Source of the DNA: Desulfobacterales bacterium
Lineage (GTDB): Bacteria > Desulfobacterota > Desulfobacteria > Desulfobacterales > SURF-7
Direction of reading: 5' to 3'
DNA length: 64,000 nt
Assembly: GCA_028277765.1 (NCBI GenBank)
Contig: JANQFQ010000116.1
Location: 1-64,000, forward strand
Shown here: positions 16,728 to 25,691 of the stretch, piece after piece
Layout of the letters: each line of letters opens with the position of its first letter
Numbering within the stretch: the first letter of the stretch is position 1
Made by a program: the position numbers and the translations under genes
The notes under the pieces: model-generated
The model's input: only the letters and a program-made list of their open reading frames with translations
Databases searched by the model: none
Told to the model about the DNA's origin: nothing

Positions 16728-17600
16728 TTATTTTCTCATGAGGCGGTCCATTGCGGCCTTCATGCTTACTCTCAAACGCTCCAGTGCATCAGCTAGCTGC
16801 CCGAATTCATCCTCTGAAGTAACTTCAATTGGATTGTTGACATGGCCATCCGCAAGATTAGAAGCTGTATCAGTTAAGGATGCAAGGGGTTTAAGCATAA
16901 AACCAGTTATAAAAAAAATAAATCCTGTTGATATGAGAATAATGATGATAGTACCGGCGATGATCATACCTTTACCGCCTGATCCTCCCAAAATTCCCTG
17001 ACTAGGGATGATGCCTACCTTAAAACATCCCCAGCGTTTGTTTTTCACGATTATCGGCGTTGAAAAGTCCCAGACTGTTTTACCATCTTCTGTATCGTAT
17101 TTCTGAAGAAAACCATTGTCATCATTATTGCCCGATTCAACAACATGGGATTCGTTAAGAATACATTTGGTTAAGTTGTTTTTCTTCGATCCTTTGGAAA
17201 AACGTGTATTGTGCGTGGGTACATATCCGCTGGCGTCAACAGCATAGGCATACCATATGGTTTTGTCTTGTAGAAAATCGTCTTGGAGGGCCTTTATCGT
17301 ATTGTCCAGAAATTTGTCGTATTTTGTGTTGAATTTCTGGGGATCTGTATTTGGAATAGGGGAATAATTGACATCAAACGCGCTTTGTAACGTTAACTTC
17401 TTGGTGTCAATCGCTTTTTCTAATATTCTTTTAACGTGTGCCGCGCCAATATTGGCAGTAGTTTCTCCCTTTGCTTCCAGAGGGCTTTTACCGCCAGCTG
17501 ACTGACCACCGTCTTGAGAGCATATAACAATTGTCCATATAATAAGTATGACAGCAAGGAAAACGCTAGTAAATAGTGTAATCTTTACACCAATTTTCAT
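16728..17600 (-). CDS. Membrane sensor with extracytoplasmic domain and HAMP, no output domain
   Basis: 290 residues. TM1 is at about 7-27, an extracytoplasmic domain at about 28-205 (single-Cache-like, with WYAYAVDASGYVPTHN), TM2 at about 212-235, and HAMP at about 232-285 (MLKPLASLTDTASNLADG...DEFGQLADALERL). It stops right after HAMP: there is no MCP, kinase or cyclase domain. ATG 17600 has GGAGGG 6 nt upstream. It is followed by a terminator and lies 227 nt downstream of two roadblock-type genes and a receiver-PATAN gene on the same strand, so it may signal to those through direct contact. That partnership is inference. Confidence 0.75.
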   Translation of the reverse strand: MKIGVKITLFTSVFLAVILIIWTIVICSQDGGQSAGGKSPLEAKGETTANIGAAHVKRILEKAIDTKKLTLQSAFDVNYSPIPNTDPQKFNTKYDKFLDNTIKALQDDFLQDKTIWYAYAVDASGYVPTHNTRFSKGSKKNNLTKCILNESHVVESGNNDDNGFLQKYDTEDGKTVWDFSTPIIVKNKRWGCFKVGIIPSQGILGGSGGKGMIIAGTIIIILISTGFIFFITGFMLKPLASLTDTASNLADGHVNNPIEVTSEDEFGQLADALERLRVSMKAAMDRLMRK

Positions 17601-17827
17601 TATGGTCCCTCCATAATTATTTAAAAGATTGTTTTTTATACAATATCTACATATTTTTTAAATAAATTTCAATCATTTTCTTTATTTATCTTCAAGTCAG
17701 CTAGTAAAAAAAAGATTTTAAATGATTAAAGAGTAAGATGAGGTGATTCAGAAGAGTATATCTGTCTTATTGATGGCCGCATTTTTTAATGGGGTATGTT
17801 ATGACCAAGTCTCGCTGTACGAGTTTT

Positions 17828-18184
17828 TTAAGCAACGCCATAAATGAAATTAGTCACATTTTTTATTAAAGTAAGACTGTTTTTGTCATTTTTGGGATCC
17901 TGGAATATACCGAGAAAGTAGTTTTTTAAAGGGAAGACAAAAATATTTTCCTTTTTTTCCCTTACGATCTTCAGGCAGTTGAAATGTGTAAAACCCATGA
18001 TTGACTTTAGATTATCTGAATGAAGACCTGTAGAGAGTACAACAGTGGAGACGCTTTCAGGGTCTTCCTGGCTAGTGTTTATATTATGAGCGATTATATC
18101 ACCGTCCTCTTTCATGAGTATAAAATTCTCTACACCTTCGATCTGAAGGATACGATTTGTAAAAGCTTTTTGTGTGGTTGCCAT
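17828..18184 (-). CDS. Roadblock/LC7-like protein
   Basis: 118 residues forming one probable roadblock/longin fold: a helix, then GVENFILMKEDGDIIAHN (beta hairpin typical of the family), a central helix, LKIVREKKENIFVFPL and YFLGIFQDP. Bacterial roadblock proteins such as MglB act as GTPase-activating or scaffolding partners of Ras-like GTPases, but no GTPase gene is in this cluster. ATG 18184 is preceded by GGAAGA 8 nt away. It lies 30 nt after the acidic longin-like gene, so the two are probably co-transcribed. The family call is from motif shape, not a search. Confidence 0.6.
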   Translation of the reverse strand: MATTQKAFTNRILQIEGVENFILMKEDGDIIAHNINTSQEDPESVSTVVLSTGLHSDNLKSIMGFTHFNCLKIVREKKENIFVFPLKNYFLGIFQDPKNDKNSLTLIKNVTNFIYGVA

Positions 18185-18214
18185 TTACAGGTCTTCCATT
18201 TAAGCTGTTATTAA

Positions 18215-19096
18215 TCAGCCTAAAAAAGGCCTTATTATATTTTTAAAATCTTCAATCTTTGCGGGGCTGTCGATCTCTTTATATAAGATATCTAACAATT
18301 TGGGTAGAGTTGAACGTTCTGGTTTATTGCTGCTTAACCAGTCATCCATTGAGTCCATAAAAATTATTTTTGCCATAGGGCCCATTATTTTTGTTAGCCC
18401 GTCCTGTATGCCCTGAAGTGTTTTTGACAGGGGACCTGAGCTAAGAAGTTGATCCGCTGATTGTACACCGCCTCCCATTTCCACCTCAGGCTTCGGTTCA
18501 ATATCCAGGTCTAGATCCAGATCCAAACCGAGCCCAGGCTTAGGCTCCGGCTCCAGCCCCAGTGCTTCTTCGAGTTCGGCCTCTTCATCGATTTCGTCTT
18601 CTTTATCCGAATCCAGGCCTAGCTCAAATTCAAGTTCTGTATCCATGGGCATTCCAGGTGGTGCGGGAGAGAATTCTTCTTCCTCTTCTTCCTCCTCCTC
18701 TTCCTCTTCTTTTTCCTCCTCCTCTTCCTCTTCGAACTCTTCTAGCTCTTCAGGTTCTTCTGCCGCCTGTTTCAGTTCATCTAGAATAAGATTGATGGAA
18801 ACTGTCAGCATATTAATATTCGAAGATGGATCAAATAGGATCATTAAAAAGAAATCATTGCCGATGTCTCTAATAATGACAATTGATTCTTCGTAAAAAT
18901 AGGAGATTTCAGTCAGATCAGAAAAATTAGACTGGGCGGTTGAATTTATTTTAACAAGAAGTTTGCCAATTTTTTTAAGTCGTTTATCCTTAAATACAGG
19001 GGGCATCTGTTTTGCCACAATCCCTTTATCAGGATTGTATATATATGATCCGAGAACACCTGTGACAGATCCTAGTTCTTCAAGAACCTGCTTCAT
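18215..19096 (-). CDS. Longin/roadblock-like protein with long polyglutamate segment
   Basis: The start is taken as ATG 19096 (293 aa) because GGAG is 6 nt upstream of it; ATG 19102 would leave no spacing. Residues about 1-110 look like a roadblock/longin fold (GVLGSYIYNPDKGIVA, ESIVIIRDIGNDFFLMILFD). Residues about 111-215 are extremely acidic: a nearly pure Glu run of about 25, then LDLDLDLDIEP-type sequence. The C-terminal 80 residues form a predicted helical domain (GLTKIMGPMAKIIFMDSMDDW). The Glu run is encoded by GAA/GAG triplets and may vary in length by slippage. Function unknown; part of the roadblock/PATAN group. Confidence 0.6.
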   Translation of the reverse strand: MKQVLEELGSVTGVLGSYIYNPDKGIVAKQMPPVFKDKRLKKIGKLLVKINSTAQSNFSDLTEISYFYEESIVIIRDIGNDFFLMILFDPSSNINMLTVSINLILDELKQAAEEPEELEEFEEEEEEEKEEEEEEEEEEEEFSPAPPGMPMDTELEFELGLDSDKEDEIDEEAELEEALGLEPEPKPGLGLDLDLDLDIEPKPEVEMGGGVQSADQLLSSGPLSKTLQGIQDGLTKIMGPMAKIIFMDSMDDWLSSNKPERSTLPKLLDILYKEIDSPAKIEDFKNIIRPFLG

Positions 19097-19148
19097 TATC
19101 ATCTCCGTGTCAAAAGTGGTTGCTTCTTTTTAGTCAACTATAATTCTA

Positions 19149-20273
19149 TTATGCTGATATTCGTTCTATGTCAACTTTTGAAAAAAAATCTTTTGGTTGT
19201 ATCCCTGGTTTCAGGGAAATTATTATACGGCTGTCATCAATCTGAAAGAAAAGATAGCGCAATCCTTTTGCCGTGTTAACAACAAAATGTTTTAAACTTC
19301 CATTTTTAAAAAGGCTTCTCAGTTCTTCAGCAAGAGAAAAATACTCTGAAGGAGCAAACTGTAAAACAGGGTTTGATGTTGAACTTTTCGCCTGAACAAA
19401 ATCATTTCCATCAAAAATTTTAAACTCATTAATTGTGGGCATTTTTTTGAGGATTTGTGAAAGTTTTTCCGTCCGTGGGGATTTTGTGTCAGGTTTGTTC
19501 GCCTTTGATACACCTGCTTGCTTTGGAGCAGCTGTAAATTCCTGTTTTTCTTTTAGTGGTTTTGAAGGAGGCTTAAGAGCTGATTTTGGTTTAGCACTCT
19601 CTTTATCTTTTTCATCCTTGAGCTTAAGTGCTTCCATCATTATGTTTATAAGGGGCTGTTTAATCTCTTTTGTCTTCTTTTTGCTGTAATTTTTAATTGT
19701 TATGCTGGATTTATCCCAGGCAATTATTTCGTAAGCTGCTTTATCATTTTTCAAGTTCTTTGTTTCAGCTGAGATCAGTTCACCTTTTAAAAAATACAAA
19801 AAACCCTTGTTCTCATTGGTCGTGACAGCAAGTGTACATGTTTTCTTCTCCATTTCCACCAATTGGAGAAATGAAGGGAGGCCGATACCGTCAATTTTTC
19901 CTTCAGCTCCTGCATCCAACTCTTCAAATATGGCTTCAGTCAGCTCGTCCATATTTAAAGGTTTTTCAAAATACTTGGTGATACCAAGACTCTTTGTTTT
20001 TGTTTCAATTTCGGGTGTGCCAAAAGCGGTCATTATAAAGATCGGAATTTCCGGATGGTTTTTTCCCATATATTCCAGGAGTTCAAACCCATCCATTACC
20101 GGCATTTGGATGTCGGTTAAAACCAGGTCGATTTTTTTTGTGCTCATTTCTTTGACGGCATCGGTGCCATCTTCGGCTGTTATAACGCAGATATCATCTC
20201 CGTGGGGCTTGAATACGCGTGAAAGCAGTCCAAGTGTTACTGTGTCATCATCAACGATCAAGATATTTTTCAA
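19149..20273 (-). CDS. Response regulator with receiver, PATAN (DUF4388) and C-terminal domain
   Basis: 374 residues. The receiver covers about 1-120, with acidic pocket Asp8-Asp10, phosphoacceptor Asp54 (LVLTDIQMPVMDGFE) and Lys in YFEKPL. PATAN/DUF4388 is at about 127-230 (GIGLPSFLQLVEMEKKTCTL, YFLKGELISAE, KAAYEIIAWD). A Lys/Pro-rich linker leads to a C-terminal domain of about 90 residues resembling a longin/roadblock fold (SLAEELRSLFKNGSL). The start codon is TTG 20273, since the receiver begins there and no ATG fits; AAAGG lies 10 nt upstream. First gene of the minus-strand roadblock group; a shorter paralogue lies at 40797. Confidence 0.8.
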   Translation of the reverse strand: MKNILIVDDDTVTLGLLSRVFKPHGDDICVITAEDGTDAVKEMSTKKIDLVLTDIQMPVMDGFELLEYMGKNHPEIPIFIMTAFGTPEIETKTKSLGITKYFEKPLNMDELTEAIFEELDAGAEGKIDGIGLPSFLQLVEMEKKTCTLAVTTNENKGFLYFLKGELISAETKNLKNDKAAYEIIAWDKSSITIKNYSKKKTKEIKQPLINIMMEALKLKDEKDKESAKPKSALKPPSKPLKEKQEFTAAPKQAGVSKANKPDTKSPRTEKLSQILKKMPTINEFKIFDGNDFVQAKSSTSNPVLQFAPSEYFSLAEELRSLFKNGSLKHFVVNTAKGLRYLFFQIDDSRIIISLKPGIQPKDFFSKVDIERISA

Positions 20274-20668
20274 TTTATTCGGAACCTTTATAAAAAATGT
20301 ATATTTTATTTACTAAATCATACATTTAAAACGAGGTCAAATTATTCTTGTGTAAGGCATAACCTAAAGATATTAAAAGTAATTGCGATTTTTGGCCAGT
20401 CATTGACACTGTTTCCTGTCCAAAGAACAAAATAATAAGTTACAGTAAACTACTTAATATATATAAAATGATATTTATGTGTCAAGTATGAAAGGGTATT
20501 GCGTATTGACAAGTATAATGATAAAAAAGATACACTTGATATATTTACCAGTATCTTATATAAGTTTACTTTATTCAAACCTGATAGATGCACCATGTAT
20601 GGTTGAAGCTGAAATTAACTATTATTGCATATGGAACTGTTTTTATGTAAAATATTATTGAGGGACTT
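20274..20668. other. Divergent intergenic region between receiver-PATAN and PilZ genes
   Basis: 395 nt, AT-rich, with promoters needed in both directions. TTGACA at 20506-20511 on the plus strand has only a weak -10 (GATACA) 17 nt on. No repeat or RNA gene was recognised; a 60-codon frame at 20479 looks random. Confidence 0.4.
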
Positions 20669-21046
20669 ATGGTAGAAGCAGCTATATACAATAGGAAATA
20701 TACCAGGCTTTTTTTTCAAGCTGATGATGACATAAAATGTATCTGTTCATTCACTGATAGCAAGGACGAGAAGGTTACAGCGAATGTTATGAATATCAGT
20801 GAAGGCGGGATCTGCCTTACCATCAACAGGGATGAAATCATAAGTATAAGCAAGAATGATGAGCTTTTTTTGCTGTCATTAACAGAAAAGACCTTGACAC
20901 TATTTGACACGGAAATACGGATGATCGTACGCTGGGTGATGGACAATAAGTTTTTTAAGAATATTGAGCTTGGATGTCAGTTTTTAGATCCACCTGATAA
21001 TATCACGGAACAGATACGAAGCTTAGTTGAAGATAGAGGAGAGTAA
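20669..21046 (+). CDS. Stand-alone PilZ-domain protein
   Basis: 125 residues, one PilZ domain. Both cyclic di-GMP-binding motifs are present: RxxxR at Arg9-Arg13 (NRKYTR) and N/DxSxxG at Asn42-Ser44-Gly47 (NISEGGICL). This argues for a functional second-messenger receptor. ATG 20669 has GAGGG 5 nt upstream. It converges on the acyl-CoA dehydrogenase gene with only 6 nt between stop codons. Its target is unknown; proximity to the roadblock signalling group, transcribed away from the same intergenic region, is the only hint. Confidence 0.82.
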   Translation: MVEAAIYNRKYTRLFFQADDDIKCICSFTDSKDEKVTANVMNISEGGICLTINRDEIISISKNDELFLLSLTEKTLTLFDTEIRMIVRWVMDNKFFKNIELGCQFLDPPDNITEQIRSLVEDRGE

Positions 21047-21052
21047 TCTCTT

Positions 21053-22723
21053 TTATCCTCTGCCGAAAATAATGTCTGCAGCCAGGTCCATGTCGGTGAT
21101 TAAGTCTTGCTGACAGGAGACAAGGGTGTCGAAAGATACGGCTTCTTTAAATTCCGCGATGGCTGTTTTATCCAATGCACCTGAGCCTGTCAGTATTTTC
21201 AGGGCATTCTGAGCAACAAGCTGAGCTGTTTCCCTGGCAAATATCCGTGACATTACCTTTATTTTTTTCGCATCAGTTTTTCCGGTACGTGTTAATGTAA
21301 TTGCTTTCCTCGCCATAGCAGCCCCGACTTCAACATGAGTCATCATATCCGCTAGGGCAAACATGGCGTACTGTTGCTTCATAAGTCGATTGTTGTGAAC
21401 ATGATCGATGGTTTTGTTCAGCGCATGCGTCGCAAGGCCGAAGAGATGGCATCCAGCATCATCCTGCTCACTGTCAAGCTGGAGCATTTCATCGCCGATT
21501 TCTTGGTAGTAGGCACCCTTTGTCTTGCGTGTGGTCTTCCAGCGGAACGTACTGATAATATTCTGCTGTATTTCACTGGTTCCTTCATAGATACATGATA
21601 TTTTTACATCACGGCGGAGTTTTTCAACTTCATACTCAGCGATATATCCATTTCCGCCAAAAGCCTGAACAGCATCGTCGCCTGTTTTATTGGCTGCTTC
21701 AGTGCAAAAATATTTGCATATTGAACCTTCCACCTGTAAGTCCTCTTCTCCTGAATCGAGTCTGGTGGCGATTTCTTCAGAATAAGCCGCGCCTGCTTCA
21801 AGGCGGACAGCGTTTGGAACGATTAGTTTGTGGGTGTAACCCTGTTTTTCAGATAGAGGTGAACCGAATTGAATCCGTTCTTTTGCGTAATCAACCGCGA
21901 GTTCCAGAGATCGTTCCCCTGTCCCAAGGCCCATGGCGCCAACAAAGAGTCGGGTGTACCCGAAGACCTTATTGGCCTGGTGCAGCCCCTTACCTGGAAT
22001 TCCGCCCAGCAAATTTTCTACAGGTACAATAACGTCAGCAAAATAGAGGGGCGATGTATTGGATGTCCGTATGCCGTGTTTTTCTTCACCTTTGCCCTGC
22101 TCAAAACCGGATGTCCCTTTTTCCACAACAAAAAAAGTCGGTCCTTCAGGTGTTTTCGCAAGTAAAGTGATGAAATCAGCATATCCGCCGTTGGAAATAA
22201 AAATTTTGCTTCCATTAACTTTATATCCGGTAATTTCACCAGTTTCATCTGTAATAGGGTCAGCTGTTGTATCAATTGCAGCAAGATTACTACCTGCTTC
22301 AGGTTCTGTAACACCATATGCAACCAGGGAATCGCCGTCGCAGAGTTTGCCAAGCCATTTTTTCTTCTGTTCTTCCGTGCCACCGGCTAAGATCGGATCT
22401 GCGCCGAGCATCAAGGCTAAGATGCCTGTAGAAATACCAAGGCAGATTTTGGACAGTTCACGCGTCACTTGGCAGCCAGCCCTGGCGCCGCCGGATTCAC
22501 CTCCATATTCTTCGGGGATAAAAAGGAGCTGGAGCCCAATATCCTCCTGCAGCATTCTGCGGATGGCTTTTTCCGGAAAGGTTTCTGTCTTGTCCCATTC
22601 AAGGATGTTTTCCTTGGTAAGCAGTTTTTTTCTCAGGGACCTAATTGTATCAATGACCAGTTGAAGGGATTTTTCATCTAAACCAATAAGCGTTTTTTCT
22701 GTGTCTGTTCTCGTAGTTGTCAT
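21053..22723 (-). CDS. Acyl-CoA dehydrogenase
   Basis: 556 residues, FAD-dependent alpha-beta dehydrogenation of an acyl-CoA. N-terminal helical domain about 15-125, beta domain with VTEPEAGSNLAAIDTTA (FAD/substrate) and GSKIFISNGGYADF, then the C-terminal helical domain with QAFGGNGYIAEYEVEKLRRD and IYEGTSEIQ, in which Glu380 is the expected catalytic base. About 130 extra residues follow, as in the long (about 560-600 aa) branch of the family. Substrate chain length cannot be assigned. ATG 22723 has AAGGAA 5 nt upstream. No etfAB or thiolase gene is adjacent. Confidence 0.92.
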   Translation of the reverse strand: MTTTRTDTEKTLIGLDEKSLQLVIDTIRSLRKKLLTKENILEWDKTETFPEKAIRRMLQEDIGLQLLFIPEEYGGESGGARAGCQVTRELSKICLGISTGILALMLGADPILAGGTEEQKKKWLGKLCDGDSLVAYGVTEPEAGSNLAAIDTTADPITDETGEITGYKVNGSKIFISNGGYADFITLLAKTPEGPTFFVVEKGTSGFEQGKGEEKHGIRTSNTSPLYFADVIVPVENLLGGIPGKGLHQANKVFGYTRLFVGAMGLGTGERSLELAVDYAKERIQFGSPLSEKQGYTHKLIVPNAVRLEAGAAYSEEIATRLDSGEEDLQVEGSICKYFCTEAANKTGDDAVQAFGGNGYIAEYEVEKLRRDVKISCIYEGTSEIQQNIISTFRWKTTRKTKGAYYQEIGDEMLQLDSEQDDAGCHLFGLATHALNKTIDHVHNNRLMKQQYAMFALADMMTHVEVGAAMARKAITLTRTGKTDAKKIKVMSRIFARETAQLVAQNALKILTGSGALDKTAIAEFKEAVSFDTLVSCQQDLITDMDLAADIIFGRG

Positions 22724-23275
22724 TATTATTCCTTTAACTATTTGTATTTAAATGATATTTAAATAGGAAAACACTAATATTATAAGTTCGACATGTTTAA
22801 TGAAAAAGGGGGTGAATGTCAAGAGTTTTCACATACGTTTTTATGCTGGATAGTAGACAGAACTGAGTGCTGAGTGCTGAGTGGAAGAAGAAATGCTGGA
22901 TGCTAGCAGGCTGTGTCGTAATTAAAATCGTGCTCGTGCTCAGTGACCAAAGGGAGCGGTGCTCGTACTCGTAATCGAAGAACTGAGATTTAAATGCAAT
23001 AAAAACAAGGGAATCGATTACGCGCACGATCACGGAACAACAAATATTAGATGAAAATGGATTATGATACAGCCTCTAGATGATGGGGGATGGTCGTAGT
23101 GAAGCGTTGATCCCGCTTTTTTTTTAGTGAGGTATTTAAAAACCTTGATGCTTGATTTTATTGTTCGAAAAATTCATAATACATATACGGGGGATCAAGG
23201 AAACAGCCGGCATAAAAGTCTGAAACCGTGATCCCGTGACTAATAACTATAAATATAAAAACTCAGGGTGAAGAC
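22724..23275. other. 552-nt non-coding region with simple-sequence tags
   Basis: Apart from the repeat at 22855-23127 it holds a hairpin-prone stretch at 23187-23241 (ACGGGGGATCA against TGATCCCGTG) before the thiamine-binding-type gene. I compared it with the TPP and other common riboswitch consensuses and found no match. The promoter of the minus-strand acyl-CoA dehydrogenase must lie in its left end. Confidence 0.45.
22855..23127. repeat. Degenerate tag repeats (GTGCTGAGTGCTGAGTG, TCGTGCTCGTGCTC and related)
   Basis: Contains GTGCTGAGTGCTGAGTG, ATGCTGGATGCTAG, TCGTGCTCGTGCTC and CTCGTACTCGTAATCGA, partly mirrored by ATCGATTACGCGCACGATCACG, and ends in GTGAAGCGTTGATCCCGC plus a T run. Similar words recur at 38860-38938 and 62382-62394. 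Non-coding in all frames. Confidence 0.55.
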
Positions 23276-23572
23276 ATGAATGTTATCGCTGATTTTTGTG
23301 TGGTTCCGCTCGGTGTAGGTGTTTCCGTTTCAAAGTATGTTGTGGCATGTCAGGAAATTTTTGACGGATTGGGACTGAAGTCTCATCTGCACGCATACGG
23401 TACAAATGTTGAAGGTGAATGGGAGACCGTTTTTGGTGCTTTAAAACAGTGCCATGAAAAGATCCATGATATGGGAGCGCCCCGCATTACCACAACAGTA
23501 AAACTCGGCACGCGAACAGATCGGAAACAAACAATGGACGATAAGCTACAGAGTGTTCATGAGAAGCTTTAA
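23276..23572 (+). CDS. MTH1187/YkoF-type thiamine-binding family protein (DUF77)
   Basis: 98 residues, the full length of the MTH1187 family: VIADFCVVPLGVGVSVSKYV, the central HLHAYGTNVEGEWETVF with the ligand-pocket residues, and the C-terminal GAPRITTTVKLGTRTD strand. These small proteins form ferredoxin-like tetramers, and some bind thiamine or its pyrimidine moiety; the physiological ligand here is unproven. ATG 23276 follows AGGGTGAAGAC. It is transcribed alone, with no thi genes nearby. Confidence 0.88.
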   Translation: MNVIADFCVVPLGVGVSVSKYVVACQEIFDGLGLKSHLHAYGTNVEGEWETVFGALKQCHEKIHDMGAPRITTTVKLGTRTDRKQTMDDKLQSVHEKL

Positions 23573-23638
23573 AAGTCTAGATTTGATTTTACAGACAGTG
23601 TCAGATTCTATTAAAAACTATGCTGCTAAATAAATGTT

Positions 23639-23675
23639 AAAAAATCCGGATCCCGTCTTTAGCGGGATCCGGATT
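23639..23675 (-). terminator. Strong terminator of the L,D-transpeptidase gene
   Basis: A perfect 13-bp stem (23643-23655 with 23663-23675, arm AATCCGGATCCCG) is followed on the minus strand by six T. It may also stop plus-strand transcripts from 23572, although no T run follows on that side. Confidence 0.75.
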
Positions 23676-23760
23676 AATAACTTTTGAAACAAATGCAACT
23701 CGATGCAATTTTACACTGTATGTAAAAGCAAGTATTGGTCAGGACATTTGAGGTACCTTT

Positions 23761-25197
23761 CTACTTCTCTGTGGCAGAAGCATGTTTTGTGTCAATGCTG
23801 TTCGATAAAATATTTTCCGGTTCTCTGGGCGGGCCGATACTTGTTTCACGGTATATTTTCCATTGTTCGACTTCACGTTTAAAGATAAGTTCTTTTACCC
23901 CCACACTCTCATAATTGCTTGATTTATAATGCTGGACAAATGTCGCTTTATTGGTTTTACCGATTTTGATAATCAGGTTGTCTATTGAGACATGTATATA
24001 ACTGTATTTCTGGTTCAGATTTTTTTTATATTCCAGCCATTCAGGAAGACCCATTTTTTTGAAGCGGAAATCACTCGCATAGCAGCTGCCGTACGTATCA
24101 ATGTCCCTGGACGACCATGCTTTGAGCCATCGGTCAATCAGCATTGCAATCTCATTTTCTACAGTAAGCATGTCCCACTGATGCTTACCCGCAAATACAA
24201 CCGGATATATGTCAATATCCTCCTTTTCTCTTACAGGGAAATACTGGTAAACGTCACCGATGATTCTGAATTTACCACCCCAGTGGGAAAAAAAGAGTTT
24301 TTTTGTTCCAGTATATTGGTTCCGTCCAGAAGATTTAAATACCTGATCAAACACGGCTACGTATATTTTGTTGTTTTTTAGAATTGATATTTTTTTTATT
24401 TCAACAGAAAACGGATGTTTTGATTTTGTGAGCCCGGTTCTAACATTATCCCATTCAGGCCACCAACTTAAGTCAATTGAGTATTCAGAATCATAATATT
24501 TGATAAACTCTTTAAAAGTGCCTTTCTCAAGAGTTTGATTCCATTGATTGATAAACTTCAATAAGTTGTTCTTTATTCTGTTTATAGAATTGACCGACAC
24601 CAGTTTTATTTTATCTACAATAATAATAGGTGTTCTGTTCAGTGTGATATATTTGGAAAGCTTGTTGATATCGTTGTTCGCTAGAGCAATACAGCCGTTT
24701 GAGCTACGCGCTATGATGGGCCGGTTTGTTCCATGCAGCCATATTGAATATCCTTTAAGCCCGGCTACCTGGTCAAAAATATGAGGATAATCCATTGGAT
24801 AAGCCCTGGTACCATATATAGGATCAAGGTTTTCATCGATATATTCATTTAAAAAAAAGTAAACCCCTTCAGGTGTTTTTCTGTCACCAGAACGAAGCTT
24901 TGCACCGGGTACTTCACCTGTGGCACATTTAAAACTGAACAGAAGCTGGAATGTGCCGTCAAAAGCATACAGGAATAATTTTTGTGTCATTTTTTCTACA
25001 ACAATAGCGTATTCTATTTCATTGTCTGGATCAAATGAGATGAGTACATTCGGGATGTTGTTGACAGCAGGATCTGGGTTATTAAAAGCCAATACCGACG
25101 GAACGTTGAATATGAAATAAAACAGAAGAGAAACCACGATATAACTCTTCAAATACACTATACAAATCAGTATGTTCGCTTTCAATCTATTATTCAT
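23761..25197 (-). CDS. L,D-transpeptidase (YkuD) with two C-terminal NTF2-like segments
   Basis: 478 residues. N-terminal signal sequence at about 18-38 (ending PSVLAF). The YkuD domain at about 60-200 has the catalytic motif with His155 (IWLHGTNRP) and Cys169 (SSNGCIAL), so it should form or exchange 3-3 cross-links, or attach proteins, in periplasmic peptidoglycan. Residues about 215-340 and 350-465 are two related segments of NTF2/SnoaL type (FIKYYDSEYS, WLKAWSSRDIDTYGSCYASDF). Proteins of this layout occur in Desulfobacterota and relatives; the tandem domains may bind substrate. ATG 25197 has a poorly spaced AGAAG. Transcribed alone, with a strong terminator. Confidence 0.88.
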   Translation of the reverse strand: MNNRLKANILICIVYLKSYIVVSLLFYFIFNVPSVLAFNNPDPAVNNIPNVLISFDPDNEIEYAIVVEKMTQKLFLYAFDGTFQLLFSFKCATGEVPGAKLRSGDRKTPEGVYFFLNEYIDENLDPIYGTRAYPMDYPHIFDQVAGLKGYSIWLHGTNRPIIARSSNGCIALANNDINKLSKYITLNRTPIIIVDKIKLVSVNSINRIKNNLLKFINQWNQTLEKGTFKEFIKYYDSEYSIDLSWWPEWDNVRTGLTKSKHPFSVEIKKISILKNNKIYVAVFDQVFKSSGRNQYTGTKKLFFSHWGGKFRIIGDVYQYFPVREKEDIDIYPVVFAGKHQWDMLTVENEIAMLIDRWLKAWSSRDIDTYGSCYASDFRFKKMGLPEWLEYKKNLNQKYSYIHVSIDNLIIKIGKTNKATFVQHYKSSNYESVGVKELIFKREVEQWKIYRETSIGPPREPENILSNSIDTKHASATEK

Positions 25198-25691
25198 CTT
25201 CTGGTGTTATATACCCCACTTTTTTATCGTTATTTTATCACACGTTTTTCTTAATGAGTATATGTAAAGGCGGTTATCTGAACTATAAACATTCTAATAA
25301 GTTATACAAATACACAAAAGGCGATCAATGATGGCAGAGTTTAAAACAAAACAGATCAAATTTCAAGGGGCATGAAGATAAGTAAAAGATGACATTAAAG
25401 GCAGGCTGCTCTATGAAGCCTGCCTTATCTATTCTGATGGCATTCCAGCTTTTATGATTTACTTTTATTTAATATAAAGATAAATATATAATTAACCAAA
25501 ATTTATATGGTTTAATTTTTATACAACAGCTAAGATTTATGGCTAAAAAAATGTTATAACCATTCTGCTCAATTCTACTAGTACTTGTTGTTCAATGTAT
25601 TAAATAAATTCGATAGTTATCTATTCTTTTAAAGTGGTCCCCTGGAATAGAAAAGTTAGTATGATAAGTATATAATTTTGAGGACGTTCAA
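25198..25691. other. 494-nt divergent region before the hybrid kinase gene
   Basis: AT-rich. It contains a perfect 10-bp hairpin (25398-25407 with 25417-25426, arm AAGGCAGGCT) without a T run, and a 15-codon frame at 25329 that I do not accept as a gene. Promoters for the two flanking divergent genes must lie here; none is clear. Confidence 0.4.

Noticed and set aside
18645-18896. Serine-rich plus-strand frame opposite the acidic protein
   Set aside because: It is the mirror of the Glu codons (GAA/GAG read as TTC/CTC or shifted to TCT/TCC) with no ribosome-binding site; a shadow.
23187-23241. Structured leader before the thiamine-binding-type gene, considered as a TPP or other riboswitch
   Set aside because: The conserved THI-box words are missing and no other common riboswitch consensus fits; only a simple imperfect hairpin remains.
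25398-25426. 10-bp perfect hairpin as a terminator or small RNA
   Set aside because: No T run on either strand and no promoter; kept only as part of the intergenic description.
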